Source: a virus. Taken from it: a DNA stretch of 43,310 bases. The position numbers were made by a program, and so were the translations under genes. This document shows, piece by piece, positions 7,727 to 16,079 of the stretch (positions are counted from its first letter, which is position 1; each line of letters starts with the position of its first letter). The stretch lies in the IMG/VR virus record IMGVR_UViG_3300027969_003536, positions 1 through 43,310 of that record, one strand, 5' to 3'. Below the pieces are notes generated by a model. It made no database searches. It had not been told where the DNA came from and saw only the letters and a program-made list of their open reading frames with translations.

Positions 7727-8390
7727 TTTGTACTAGACTTTTGCTCATAGGAAATATTGTTGAAATAACTTTGGCGCAGGCAACGGCCACTTCTTGATGC
7801 TCTTTTTGTGTACCATTTGCTGAACGTAGTTCGATAAAGTGTATCCATGAACGTAGTGTACCATTCATATATAAGCGGCTTTCGATAAGTCCTTCTGGTA
7901 GCACAGCTCGAGCCTGCTCCTTGGCTATGCCGTTAGCAATAGCCCATTCGTATTCTCTTTTGGCTGCATAGATAACCCGTTGTTGAGCTCTGTACCATTC
8001 GTTTTGTAGAAGTTGATCATCAACGTCGACACTGTTTTGTCTGTTCTTTGGATCTTGTAACCGTGCTTCTCTACATACAAACGACAGATCTTTAGTAGGG
8101 TCAGCATATCGCTGACTGAACTCTTGGAAACTAAAACTTCTGTGTCGCAAGATTTGTCTAGCAATGTCTCTTGTTGTGGTGATTTCGATACAGGCGGAGA
8201 CCATTTCAAGTGGGCTCCAGTGTTGGTGCTTGACCAAGTATCTGATGAGTTTTTCGGATGTGTCTGTGTTGAGTTGATTGGAGGGATTGCTGACACGGGC
8301 GCAATACGCAATGAGTTCCTGCGCATCTGAGAGACCCAGATCTCTAAATTCCTCTGTTGGTTGTGAATAGGATAATAGACGAACATCCAT
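7719..8390 (-). CDS. thyX: Flavin-dependent thymidylate synthase ThyX
   Basis: Makes dTMP from dUMP using methylene-tetrahydrofolate, FAD and NADPH, without needing DHFR. The signature RHR-x2-S-x4-S-x-RY is present as RHRSFSFQEFSQRY at residues 82-95. Other family features are ARVSNPSN near 31, HWSPLEM at 57-63, EQARAVLPEGLIESRLYMNGTLRSW region residues for dUMP and flavin contact, and EVAVACAKVISTIFP at the end. At 223 residues it is normal length. Phage ThyX supports DNA synthesis during infection. Confidence 0.95.
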   Translation of the reverse strand: MDVRLLSYSQPTEEFRDLGLSDAQELIAYCARVSNPSNQLNTDTSEKLIRYLVKHQHWSPLEMVSACIEITTTRDIARQILRHRSFSFQEFSQRYADPTKDLSFVCREARLQDPKNRQNSVDVDDQLLQNEWYRAQQRVIYAAKREYEWAIANGIAKEQARAVLPEGLIESRLYMNGTLRSWIHFIELRSANGTQKEHQEVAVACAKVISTIFPMSKSLVQNG

Positions 8391-8394
8391 ATAT

Positions 8395-8889
8395 TTAATC
8401 TTCTTTAGGTGGTTCTTGACAGAGTTGTTCCATTAGCTTGTAGTGTTCGTAGGCTTTTTTAAGTGCAGCAAACTGTTCTAGTTTCTTAGGGTCAGGTATA
8501 AGTATGGCCAAGCGTTCTTCCATCTTAGACATAAACTCTTTGAGACTTTTGCCATCTACTTTGATATCAGTGCCAGCGGCCATGTCAATGCCATCACTGC
8601 TGATATTGACACTTGGAGATGTTGTAGTATTCCAGTTGTAGGTACCTGTGGTATACATAGTACTGCCTGCGCTACCGATGGTATATCCACCATTGGCGAT
8701 AGTTGTACTTGGTAAAGTAATAGTATTTGAACTGTACATGGTGCTGGCATCTATGGTGATAGTATCGATGCCGCCACTATAACTGATGTTACCATAGTCA
8801 GGAGGGACAGCACCGTAACCTAGATCTAAACTACAGCTATCCTGTGCAATGATGCCTACACCGGGATCGTCAAGATCTTGCTTGCTCAT
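8395..8889 (-). CDS. Phage structural-type protein with low-complexity N-terminus and helical C-terminal module
   Basis: 164 residues. The N-terminal two thirds are Gly/Ser/Thr/Tyr-rich beta-type sequence (GNISYSGGIDTITIDAS, TIANGGYTIGSAGSTMYTTG). The C-terminal third is a compact helical module: IKVDGKSLKEFMSKMEERL, AILIPDPKKLEQFAALKKA, YEHYKLMEQLC. This last module recalls a segment seen in several T4-like marine phage proteins (memory-based, not checked). It may be a small virion or adaptor protein. Located between thyX and the histone-like gene. Confidence 0.6.
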   Translation of the reverse strand: MSKQDLDDPGVGIIAQDSCSLDLGYGAVPPDYGNISYSGGIDTITIDASTMYSSNTITLPSTTIANGGYTIGSAGSTMYTTGTYNWNTTTSPSVNISSDGIDMAAGTDIKVDGKSLKEFMSKMEERLAILIPDPKKLEQFAALKKAYEHYKLMEQLCQEPPKED

Positions 8890-8891
8890 CT

Positions 8892-9083
8892 TTAAGCCTT
8901 GGCTTCTTTGCGAGCGTTCTTTTCTTCTGTGATTTCGTTGCGGCGAGCTTTAACACCCTTGGCCACTTCTTGAAGTGCTTTACGAGCACGAGTACCTGCT
9001 GCACCGTTACCTGCTGTGAATTTTGCGTCCTCGGCTAAGAATGCTTCGAAGTCTGTTTTGAGTTGTTCTACTGTGTTTGACAT
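8892..9083 (-). CDS. Histone H1-like small basic protein
   Basis: 63 residues: a helix (VEQLKTDFEAFLAEDAKFT), the motif GNGAAGTRARKALQEVAKG, and a basic tail (KARRNEITEEKNARKEAKA). The GN-x-AAGTRARKA-x-E pattern matches the small Hc1/H1-like proteins of Bacteroidetes and some phages, which bind DNA. An AAGGAAA ribosome binding site precedes the ATG. The likely role is DNA or nucleoid binding during infection or packaging. The family match is from memory of the motif. Confidence 0.6.
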   Translation of the reverse strand: MSNTVEQLKTDFEAFLAEDAKFTAGNGAAGTRARKALQEVAKGVKARRNEITEEKNARKEAKA

Positions 9084-9126
9084 ATCTTTTTCCTTTTAGT
9101 TATGTAGTTCTACTTATCGTAGTATC

Positions 9127-9233
9127 TGGTGTGGTCGGTAGGATTCGAACCTACAAAGCGATGTCTAAGACGTTGCCCTTGCCCAAATGCGTTTCACAAC
9201 GGACCGGAGGTATACCATTCCACTCACGACCAC
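9127..9233 (-). tRNA. tRNA-like gene with oversized core; anticodon not assignable
   Basis: On the minus strand a perfect 7-bp acceptor stem (GTGGTCG with CGACCAC), discriminator A, an encoded CCA (9127-9129) and a perfect T arm (GTAGG TTCGAAT CCTAC) are present, plus a D-loop-like GGAATGGTA. The stretch between acceptor and T arm is 72 nt, about 20 more than in a long-variable-arm tRNA. No 5-bp stem with a 7-nt loop forms where the anticodon arm should be. A TTGTGAA segment looks like a His (GTG) loop but lacks a stem. It has its own promoter (9240-9268). It could be a tRNA with an insertion, a decayed tRNA or a tRNA-like RNA. Confidence 0.5.
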
Positions 9234-9239
9234 ACATAT

Positions 9240-9268
9240 AGTATATAACCGCAAACGCAAAAGGTCAA
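9240..9268 (-). promoter_or_regulatory. sigma70-type promoter, TTGACC-17-TATACT
   Basis: TTGACC (9263-9268), 17 nt, TATACT (9240-9245) on the minus strand, ending about 7 nt before the 5' end of the tRNA-like gene. It would start transcription almost at the mature 5' end and continue into the histone-like and thyX genes. Confidence 0.75.
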
Positions 9269-9296
9269 GACTTTTGTAGTTAAATACTGGCAGATT

Positions 9297-10280
9297 ATGA
9301 CGCAAGACTTCACAAAGATACCATTCGATAATATAATAAGATTTGGTCAACGCACTATGTTGCATCGCCCATTATTTTCCACCAGTTGGATTTTGGGTCG
9401 TTTCTGCAATTATAACTGTAGTTACTGTTGGCCCTATGCCCGTAGTGACAAAATAGATTATCAACCATTTGATGTCTATACCAACGCCATAGACGAAATC
9501 AAAAAACAAGCTCGCCAAAATGGATTCAATGAATTTCATTGGAGCTTCAGTGGGGGTGAACCCACTGCTTATAAACAATTAACGGATTTGGTCAAGCACC
9601 TAGACGAAACAGAAAGCACATATCAAAGCATACACATGACCACAAATTTGAGTCCAGGGTCAAAGTGGTGGAAAACTTGGTGTGCTAACACATCATTGTT
9701 ACAACGTAGAAGTATCACAGCATCATTCCATGATGAGTTTGCCCGCGAACAAGAGTTTGGAGATAAATGTTTACAATTACAGTATGAATTAGTACACGTA
9801 ACTGTTAACCAAGTTATGGTTCCTGAAAAATTCTACGAACTCTACGATAGGATGGAACGATTGCATGATCGTGGAATCAATGTGACACTAAAACCGCAAA
9901 GCGATCCGACTGCTAGTAATATTATTGACGGGTACACCAAAGATATGATACACAAGATGCAGACAGGGTTTCCGCAACGTTCTATCGGTGAAGAGGTTTA
10001 TCAAGTTGCACTGTATGATCATACAGGCCAAGAATATCTATTTGATCAAGCGGAAAGATTTAATGCTTTTGATTTTAATAAATTTCGAGGTTGGAGTTGC
10101 AATAGTGGTTATCAAAGTGTTATAATAAGAGGTAATGAAGTTAAACGGGCATATAGTTGTAAGGAAGAATCGTTAGGCTTGATTGAGAATTTTACCTTAT
10201 TTTCTTCACCGAAGATTTGTATAACAGATCAATGTGTTAGTTCAGCTGATAGCAAAATACCCAAGGTTAAAAATGTTTAA
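9297..10280 (+). CDS. Radical SAM protein with SPASM-like C-terminal cysteines
   Basis: 327 residues. The 4Fe-4S/SAM motif is C37-NYN-C41-SY-C44, followed by SFSGGEPTAYKQL (the GGE SAM-binding motif) near residue 88. The C-terminal part has GWSCNSG, then YSCKEES, then ICITDQCVSSAD, a cysteine set likely to hold a second Fe-S cluster. Two other proteins in the island (12685-13701 and 16725-17624) share this exact arrangement. It opens the plus-strand operon and overlaps the SGNH gene by 8 nt. Radical SAM/SPASM enzymes modify peptides or small molecules; the substrate here is unknown. Confidence 0.85.
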   Translation: MTQDFTKIPFDNIIRFGQRTMLHRPLFSTSWILGRFCNYNCSYCWPYARSDKIDYQPFDVYTNAIDEIKKQARQNGFNEFHWSFSGGEPTAYKQLTDLVKHLDETESTYQSIHMTTNLSPGSKWWKTWCANTSLLQRRSITASFHDEFAREQEFGDKCLQLQYELVHVTVNQVMVPEKFYELYDRMERLHDRGINVTLKPQSDPTASNIIDGYTKDMIHKMQTGFPQRSIGEEVYQVALYDHTGQEYLFDQAERFNAFDFNKFRGWSCNSGYQSVIIRGNEVKRAYSCKEESLGLIENFTLFSSPKICITDQCVSSADSKIPKVKNV

Positions 10281-11028
10281 TAAGTTTTTTGATACAATAC
10301 CTAATAGAATTAGAAATAATAAATTCCTACATGTAGCCAACGACGGCAATGAATGGGCCGGATCTGATATAAAAAGTACATTTCTTGAAAATTTAAAAAA
10401 GCAACCAGTCGATTGGTATTATCGAAATAACAAGATACAGTACAACTACAACTCTGATGGATACAGAACTAAAGAATTTAAAGAAGTGGATTGGAAAAAT
10501 TCTATAGTAATGTTTGGATGTTCGGTAACAAATGGCATCGGATTGCATGAGGAAGATACCATTACCAATCGTCTAGAGCAACAGTTAGATATCCCTGTTA
10601 TTAACATGGGTGTTGGTGCTTCATCAATGCTATTCAATCTACACAATTTATCAATACTGCACGATGGATACCCTGCCCCAAAAGGCGTTATTGTAATCTG
10701 GCCTACTTACAAACGAATAGTCGAATATGGTAAATTCAAATTTATGCCGCACGGGCCGTGGGACATGAAACCTAACTCTTTAATTGACGTATGGCTTAAG
10801 AATGATAATCATGCTGTTGCTAATGCAATGTTTATCAGCAAAATAAGCCGATTGATGTGGAAAGATAAATGTCAATATCTTGAATACTCTTGGTGTAGCG
10901 AAACCACTAAAATTCTAAAATGTAAAAAAACATCATCGCATATAGACTTGGGTAGAGATTTACTACATCCGGGAATAAAAACAGCCAACGCAATAGCGAA
11001 TCTTATAGCAGAAGATGTTGCAATATGA
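10273..11028 (+). CDS. SGNH/GDSL-family hydrolase-like protein
   Basis: 251 residues from the ATG at 10273 (MFNKFFDTIPNR); a longer in-frame start at 10234 would lie inside the radical SAM gene. Block I is VMFGCSVTNGIGL with the nucleophile-type Ser in GCS, NMGVGASSM supplies the Gly/Asn oxyanion region, and DLLHPGIKTANAIA near the end gives the D-x2-H catalytic pair. No signal peptide is seen, so it probably acts in the cytoplasm as an esterase or deacetylase. It is coupled to both neighbours by short overlaps. Confidence 0.7.
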   Translation: MFNKFFDTIPNRIRNNKFLHVANDGNEWAGSDIKSTFLENLKKQPVDWYYRNNKIQYNYNSDGYRTKEFKEVDWKNSIVMFGCSVTNGIGLHEEDTITNRLEQQLDIPVINMGVGASSMLFNLHNLSILHDGYPAPKGVIVIWPTYKRIVEYGKFKFMPHGPWDMKPNSLIDVWLKNDNHAVANAMFISKISRLMWKDKCQYLEYSWCSETTKILKCKKTSSHIDLGRDLLHPGIKTANAIANLIAEDVAI

Positions 11029-11615
11029 AAATAGATACCGAACACTTACACTATTGGATGCAGGCTATTAGGCAAAGCCCTGATCCTAAACGAACGCTTG
11101 ATGCATTTTGGCGAGGCCAGATGCAAAGTAAAGAATGGCTGATTGAGAATCTGCAACCTTTAGTCAATAGTCCCTCTAGAATCGACATCCACGGAGGATG
11201 GGTTGGAGTATTAGCCAGCATGATATTTCAAAGTAAGATACCTGCACGTTATATTTGTAGTGTGGATATTGATCCTACATGCGAACCCATCGCTACCATG
11301 ATGAATAAGCATGAAGAAATTGACGGAAAGTTTAGAGCTATTACAGGTGACATGTGTACTGTTCCAGTAAGTGGTAATGTCATAGTCAACACCAGTTGCG
11401 AGCATATTACACAAGAGCAATATGAAACCTGGTTAGCAAGATTACCCAAAGACAGTATTGTTGTACTGCAAAGTAACAACTATGATATTCCGGAACATGT
11501 TAGAATTGCACAGACACTAGAAGAATTTAAAAAACAGAGCCACCTAACAGAACTTTGGTCAGGCATGTTAAAAACACAGTTGTATACTCGCTGGATGATC
11601 ATAGGAACTGTATAA
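11025..11615 (+). CDS. Class I SAM-dependent methyltransferase-like protein
   Basis: 196 residues. A Rossmann-type motif I appears as RIDIHGGWVGVLASM (about 53-67), motif II as ICSVDIDPTCEPIA, then FRAITGDM and NVIVNTSCEHI as the acidic and post-II positions. Motif I is divergent (HGGWVG in place of GxGxG), so cofactor binding is probable rather than certain. It overlaps the SGNH gene by ATGA and the next gene by TAATG, so all three are translated together. Confidence 0.6.
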   Translation: MKIDTEHLHYWMQAIRQSPDPKRTLDAFWRGQMQSKEWLIENLQPLVNSPSRIDIHGGWVGVLASMIFQSKIPARYICSVDIDPTCEPIATMMNKHEEIDGKFRAITGDMCTVPVSGNVIVNTSCEHITQEQYETWLARLPKDSIVVLQSNNYDIPEHVRIAQTLEEFKKQSHLTELWSGMLKTQLYTRWMIIGTV

Positions 11616-12688
11616 TGTTTTTTTCTATAAGCAAACAAAAAAACAACGATTTTCCAAATCATATTCGATGGGGAGAGTTCTTTGTTGACTTTGATAATGG
11701 ATGGGCTGTAACAGACTCAACTATATCCAAAGGGCATGAAGGTAAGTCTTGCAAGATACAATACACAGTTAATTCGGTACAACTAACAACAGGGATAAGA
11801 CAGACCTTTCCTATCTTTATCAATGATGAAAAATTTATAGTTTCTAATTTATTGCACCTGCCTGAATTTTTTGTAGGAGATGTTTCTATAACAACAGACA
11901 GTATTACACGAACTAAAACAGCAGAACCAACATTTGTTAAATTAGATCTAACAGACGACAAGATTATTGACCAAATAAACACTACAATTGAACAGTCAAT
12001 TTTAAATTTTAAATTTGATAAACCTGTAAAATTGTTTTTAACAGGTGGAGTTGATACACTATTGTTGGCGGCTTATGTGGTTAAGCATGGCATTCCTTAC
12101 GAATTAGTAAATTATGAACACTTTGATTTAGATTATTTTATGTGTCACAACAGGTCTAAATTAAAACAATTCTGGGCCTACAAAAGTTTGCAGTATTGGC
12201 GAACTCCGGAGGTGTTATTGTCTGGGGCCAACGGTGACGAAATGCTCATGCGTAATCCACATGACGCTTGTATAACATTAAATCATTTTGGCGAAGATAT
12301 CATTGAAGTTTCCAAACAACAACATTATTATCACAGCAATTATTTCACGAAAGAAAAGTTTGCTGGCATAATTGATCATGCAAAGACATTGTCCTTTGCC
12401 ACCGAACAAGAACTTAAACATCATATCGTTGTTAGAAACAGCATGGATTGGCAGCATTGGCATTTGGGAAATACTATTACCCTCACACCCTACGATAATT
12501 TAAACTTGATAAATCTTGTGTTGAATTTAAGTTACCCGGTTCTTAGAACACAGATACTTGATGCCGGCATTCATAAATTATTGATTGAAAGAAATGCTCC
12601 AAACTTGTTAAGACTTTTATCTAACGATAAGAATACAAATAATTTTAAAAATTTATCTGCACTTTATGAAGGATTAGAATCTTTATGA
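11615..12688 (+). CDS. Asparagine-synthetase-like ATP pyrophosphatase without glutaminase domain
   Basis: 357 residues from the ATG at 11615. The PP-loop is KLFLTGGVDTLLLAAY (about 139-154), a variant of SGGxDS. SGANGDEMLMRNP further on corresponds to the SGxGxDE segment of asparagine synthetase B and beta-lactam synthetase. The N-terminal 110 residues lack Cys2 and other glutaminase residues, so ammonia would have to come from elsewhere, or another nucleophile is used. Such enzymes adenylate a carboxylate and form an amide. In this island that would mean amidating or cyclising an intermediate. Both key motifs are slightly altered. Confidence 0.7.
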   Translation: MFFSISKQKNNDFPNHIRWGEFFVDFDNGWAVTDSTISKGHEGKSCKIQYTVNSVQLTTGIRQTFPIFINDEKFIVSNLLHLPEFFVGDVSITTDSITRTKTAEPTFVKLDLTDDKIIDQINTTIEQSILNFKFDKPVKLFLTGGVDTLLLAAYVVKHGIPYELVNYEHFDLDYFMCHNRSKLKQFWAYKSLQYWRTPEVLLSGANGDEMLMRNPHDACITLNHFGEDIIEVSKQQHYYHSNYFTKEKFAGIIDHAKTLSFATEQELKHHIVVRNSMDWQHWHLGNTITLTPYDNLNLINLVLNLSYPVLRTQILDAGIHKLLIERNAPNLLRLLSNDKNTNNFKNLSALYEGLESL

Positions 12689-13701
12689 AACCTGTAGCTA
12701 TAGTAAACCCAGACTTTGACGAATACCTCAGTATACGTTATGAGTTTACAAATGTTTGTAACTACAGATGTAATTACTGCTGGCCCGATTCACACGCAGG
12801 AACAACTTCATGGCCGGACTTTGATGTAATCTGTAAGAACTTTGATCACCTAATTACAATTTATAAAACACATTTTAACAAGAAACTGTTCAGCATTGAG
12901 CTAACAGGTGGTGAGCCAACGCTTTGGCCCAAGCTAGGAGAGTTTGTAAAGTTCTTAAAAGAGAGACACGGCGTTAGAGTATCAGTTAACACCAACGGCT
13001 CACGCACATTAAGATGGTGGAAAGAATATTCGCAGTATTTTAACGACATTGCAATCAGTGTGCATCATGAATTCTGTGATATAGAACACATAAAAGAATT
13101 GCTAGATTTGGTCTATACCAACGATACAACTATTTCCGGAGCATCGGTACTGATGGATCCTAATGCATGGGACAAGTGTACACAGCTTGTAGACACGCTG
13201 GTAGCACATCCAACTCCTTGGTTGGTAAAAACTACAACATTGCTAACAGCATCTGGCGAAGACACCGGCATTATAAAAAATTACACTGAAGAACAACTCT
13301 TGTATCTAAAAGATAAAGTTAAGAAACTTCCTCCAAAAGAATATCTTGACAAGATGAAATCCCTTAACAACATACATGAAGATAAAACTCAAGCAGTTAT
13401 TACATGGGCAGACGGAACAAAAGAACCCTACAAGTCTTTTACTCTTATCAGCAAAAAATTAAATAATTTTTACGGTTGGGAATGTAACCTGGGTGTTGAT
13501 CGTGTTAATGTACAAAAAGATGGCTCATTTCAAGGTGCCTGCGGCGAGCTTAAAATATTTGGAGACAACTATTTTAAAATACATGATCCAGACTTTGCTG
13601 AAAAATTTACTCCTGATGTGATCAAACCTATTAGATGTTCAATGGCTATCTGTGGATGCAGATCTGAAGTACGTATACCTAAACGTAAACTAGATGTATA
13701 A
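12685..13701 (+). CDS. Radical SAM protein, same subfamily as 9297-10280
   Basis: 338 residues. Cluster motif C25-NYR-C29-NY-C32 followed by WPDSHAG; SIELTGGEPTLWPKL at about 69-83; VSVNTNGSRTLRWWKEY. The C-terminal cysteine set is GWECNLGVDRVNV, then GACGELK, then IRCSMAICGCRSE, like the proteins at 9297 and 16725. It overlaps the asparagine-synthetase-like gene by ATGA and the next radical SAM gene by 8 nt. It likely carries one auxiliary Fe-S cluster. Substrate unknown. Confidence 0.85.
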   Translation: MKPVAIVNPDFDEYLSIRYEFTNVCNYRCNYCWPDSHAGTTSWPDFDVICKNFDHLITIYKTHFNKKLFSIELTGGEPTLWPKLGEFVKFLKERHGVRVSVNTNGSRTLRWWKEYSQYFNDIAISVHHEFCDIEHIKELLDLVYTNDTTISGASVLMDPNAWDKCTQLVDTLVAHPTPWLVKTTTLLTASGEDTGIIKNYTEEQLLYLKDKVKKLPPKEYLDKMKSLNNIHEDKTQAVITWADGTKEPYKSFTLISKKLNNFYGWECNLGVDRVNVQKDGSFQGACGELKIFGDNYFKIHDPDFAEKFTPDVIKPIRCSMAICGCRSEVRIPKRKLDV

Positions 13702-14668
13702 TTTAGAAAACATTAAAACTATTCATCTCGAAGTCACTAGTCGATGTCAAGCCAGTTGTCCTATGTGTGTGCGCAACGTACAAGGAGGCATTGATAGTCC
13801 TAATTTAACTATAAGTGAAATTACATTAGCACAATTTAAAGAATGGTTTCCGTTTAATTTTATACAGCAATTAGATAGGCTGTACATGTGTGGTAACACA
13901 GGTGATCCTATTATTGCCAAAGACACATTAACTATATTTCAATATTTGCGTGAAGTTAATCCAACCATTGATTTAGGCATGAATACTAACGGAAGTGCAA
14001 GAACACAGAATTGGTGGGAGGAACTAGCCCGAGCCGATGTTAAAGTTATATTTGGTATTGACGGTCTAGAGGACACACATAGTTTATATCGTATAGGCAC
14101 TGATTACCAACAGATATTACGTAACGCTAGAGCATTTATCGATGCAGGTGGTCACGCAGAATGGCATATGTTGATATTTGAACATAATCAACATCAGGTA
14201 GAAGACTGCCGTACCTTAAGTGTGCAATCTAAGTTTGACAAGTTTGTTGCCAAACATACCAGTAGATTTCAAAACGACAGCCTACAAGTATTAAATAAAG
14301 ATGGAACAACAAGCCACATTTTACGACCGTCTATTAAAAGTAAACAAATTACAGAAAAGTTATTGTCACAGCAACCTGTAATTAGTTGTAAAGTAAAAGA
14401 ACCCGGAAGCCTATATATCAGCGCAGAAGGTAAGATTGCTCCGTGTTGTTGGTTAGAGTTTAACGCTGTGCCTAACACATCGGCGAGTTATATAGATTTT
14501 GCCAACAAAGGATTTACTAATCCGGATTTAAATCTGCAAACATTAGCTGATGTGTTTAATGGTAATTTCTTTAACGACATAGAAAAGACATGGGCATCTG
14601 ATCCGTTGCACTCATGCAGCAGACAATGCGGATCGGTGGACAAATTTAATGAACAATTTAACCAATAA
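13694..14668 (+). CDS. Radical SAM/SPASM protein
   Basis: 324 residues. HLEVTSRC18-QAS-C22-PM-C25 opens the barrel, NTNGSARTQNWW is a typical substrate-side strand, and KVIFGIDGLEDTHSLYRIG follows. The C-terminus has SLYISAEGKIAPCCWLEF and LHSCSRQCGS, a standard SPASM-type region for one or two extra Fe-S clusters. It differs from the three-member GWxC subfamily in the island. Such enzymes often act on peptides or amino acids. It overlaps the next gene by 20 nt. Confidence 0.85.
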   Translation: MYNLENIKTIHLEVTSRCQASCPMCVRNVQGGIDSPNLTISEITLAQFKEWFPFNFIQQLDRLYMCGNTGDPIIAKDTLTIFQYLREVNPTIDLGMNTNGSARTQNWWEELARADVKVIFGIDGLEDTHSLYRIGTDYQQILRNARAFIDAGGHAEWHMLIFEHNQHQVEDCRTLSVQSKFDKFVAKHTSRFQNDSLQVLNKDGTTSHILRPSIKSKQITEKLLSQQPVISCKVKEPGSLYISAEGKIAPCCWLEFNAVPNTSASYIDFANKGFTNPDLNLQTLADVFNGNFFNDIEKTWASDPLHSCSRQCGSVDKFNEQFNQ

Positions 14669-16079
14669 GATTTTTTGGAAATCGCATAACAACAATACCC
14701 TGAAGGTATGGCAGGAACGTATTGAAGAAATATCCGGGACAACTACGTTTTGTGCGTTACCCTGGATACACGTTGCTACACGACCCAACGGCGATGCGAG
14801 ACTGTGCTGCGGATCAAACGCTAGTCAAGCTACTAAAGGTGATCTCACAGCAGGACTGGTTAAAAAAGAAAATGGTGAGCCAGCTAATTTTGGCACAGAT
14901 ACTCTCATGAGCGCATTCAACAATGAATACATGAAAGATGTGCGTACAACCATGCTAGAAGGAAAGATTCCATTAAGTTGTGCCAAGTGCTTTGAAGAAG
15001 AATCAAACGGAGTGACAAGCAAGAGAGTATGGGAAACTTACTATTGGGATCAGGAGGGGCTTGATCTAAAAGAGATCATTGAATCTACAGCACAAGACGG
15101 TACTATACCTCCTGTTATTAGATATTTGGATCTTAGACTAGGACATACTTGTAATTTAAAATGTATCATGTGTACTCCGCATGACAGCAGTCGTTGGACA
15201 CAAGACCATGATCAACTTATCAATAAAACTCGTGCGCCTATTGTACTGCAACAGATACAGTGGGACAAAACAAAGTTTAATAACACATGGTATGAACGTC
15301 CAGAACTATGGGAAGAAATCTTCGAACAAATTCCTAATATACAACAGTTGTATTTTGCTGGTGGTGAACCATTAATGATCAAAGAACATAGACGATTCTT
15401 AGAAGAGATAGTGTTACGTGGATACAGCAAAAACATCACAGTACGTTATAATTCTAATGGTGTCCTTGTAGACGACAAGATGATTGAATTATGGAGCAAT
15501 TTCAAAGAAGTAAGATTTGCATTTAGCATTGATGCACTAATGGAACGCAACCATTATATTAGGTATCCTGTTAGTTGGGACGAAACTGTTGCAGCACTAC
15601 ACAAATTAGACCACACACCCGATAATATCAAAATAGGTATCGCATGTGCTATTCAAATCTTTAATATCAAACATATTGTAGAGTTTGCCAAGTGGAAAAT
15701 TCAACAAGGTTTTAAAAAGATCAATAAGTTTAAAATTGACAGATACGAAGCAGGCGGTGGTATACTTAACATGCACTTCTTATACCTGCCAACTTACCTA
15801 AGTGCTCGCATACTGCCAGAAAAAGACAAAGATGAATTAGTACAGCAGTTTTCAGAGTTCAAGCAATGGCTGTGGGATAATTATACACAACACGACGACT
15901 TTTGGAAACACAATCCCAACGGATGGAGACGTTGGGAAGCTGTATTAAAGTTTGTGCTGGCAGAAGATCACACACATTTAATTCCTGCGTTCACAGAATA
16001 TGCAGATAACATGGATGATATTAGAGGGACTGATTGGCGAGCAATTTTTCCTGAACTAAAAGGTATTTCAAATGACTAA
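14649..16079 (+). CDS. Radical SAM protein with N-terminal auxiliary-cluster (twitch-like) region
   Basis: 476 residues. The N-terminus has FCALPWIHVATRPNGDARLCCG (C35, C53, C54) and LSCAKCFEEE (C111, C114), which look like cluster-binding cysteines ahead of the core. The core motif is C168-NLK-C172-IM-C175, then LYFAGGEPLMIKEH and VRYNSNGVLVD. This order, auxiliary site first and barrel second, is typical of twitch-domain radical SAM proteins in marine phages and bacteria (memory-based). The start at 14649 overlaps the previous gene by 20 nt. Substrate unknown. Confidence 0.85.
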   Translation: MNNLTNKIFWKSHNNNTLKVWQERIEEISGTTTFCALPWIHVATRPNGDARLCCGSNASQATKGDLTAGLVKKENGEPANFGTDTLMSAFNNEYMKDVRTTMLEGKIPLSCAKCFEEESNGVTSKRVWETYYWDQEGLDLKEIIESTAQDGTIPPVIRYLDLRLGHTCNLKCIMCTPHDSSRWTQDHDQLINKTRAPIVLQQIQWDKTKFNNTWYERPELWEEIFEQIPNIQQLYFAGGEPLMIKEHRRFLEEIVLRGYSKNITVRYNSNGVLVDDKMIELWSNFKEVRFAFSIDALMERNHYIRYPVSWDETVAALHKLDHTPDNIKIGIACAIQIFNIKHIVEFAKWKIQQGFKKINKFKIDRYEAGGGILNMHFLYLPTYLSARILPEKDKDELVQQFSEFKQWLWDNYTQHDDFWKHNPNGWRRWEAVLKFVLAEDHTHLIPAFTEYADNMDDIRGTDWRAIFPELKGISND

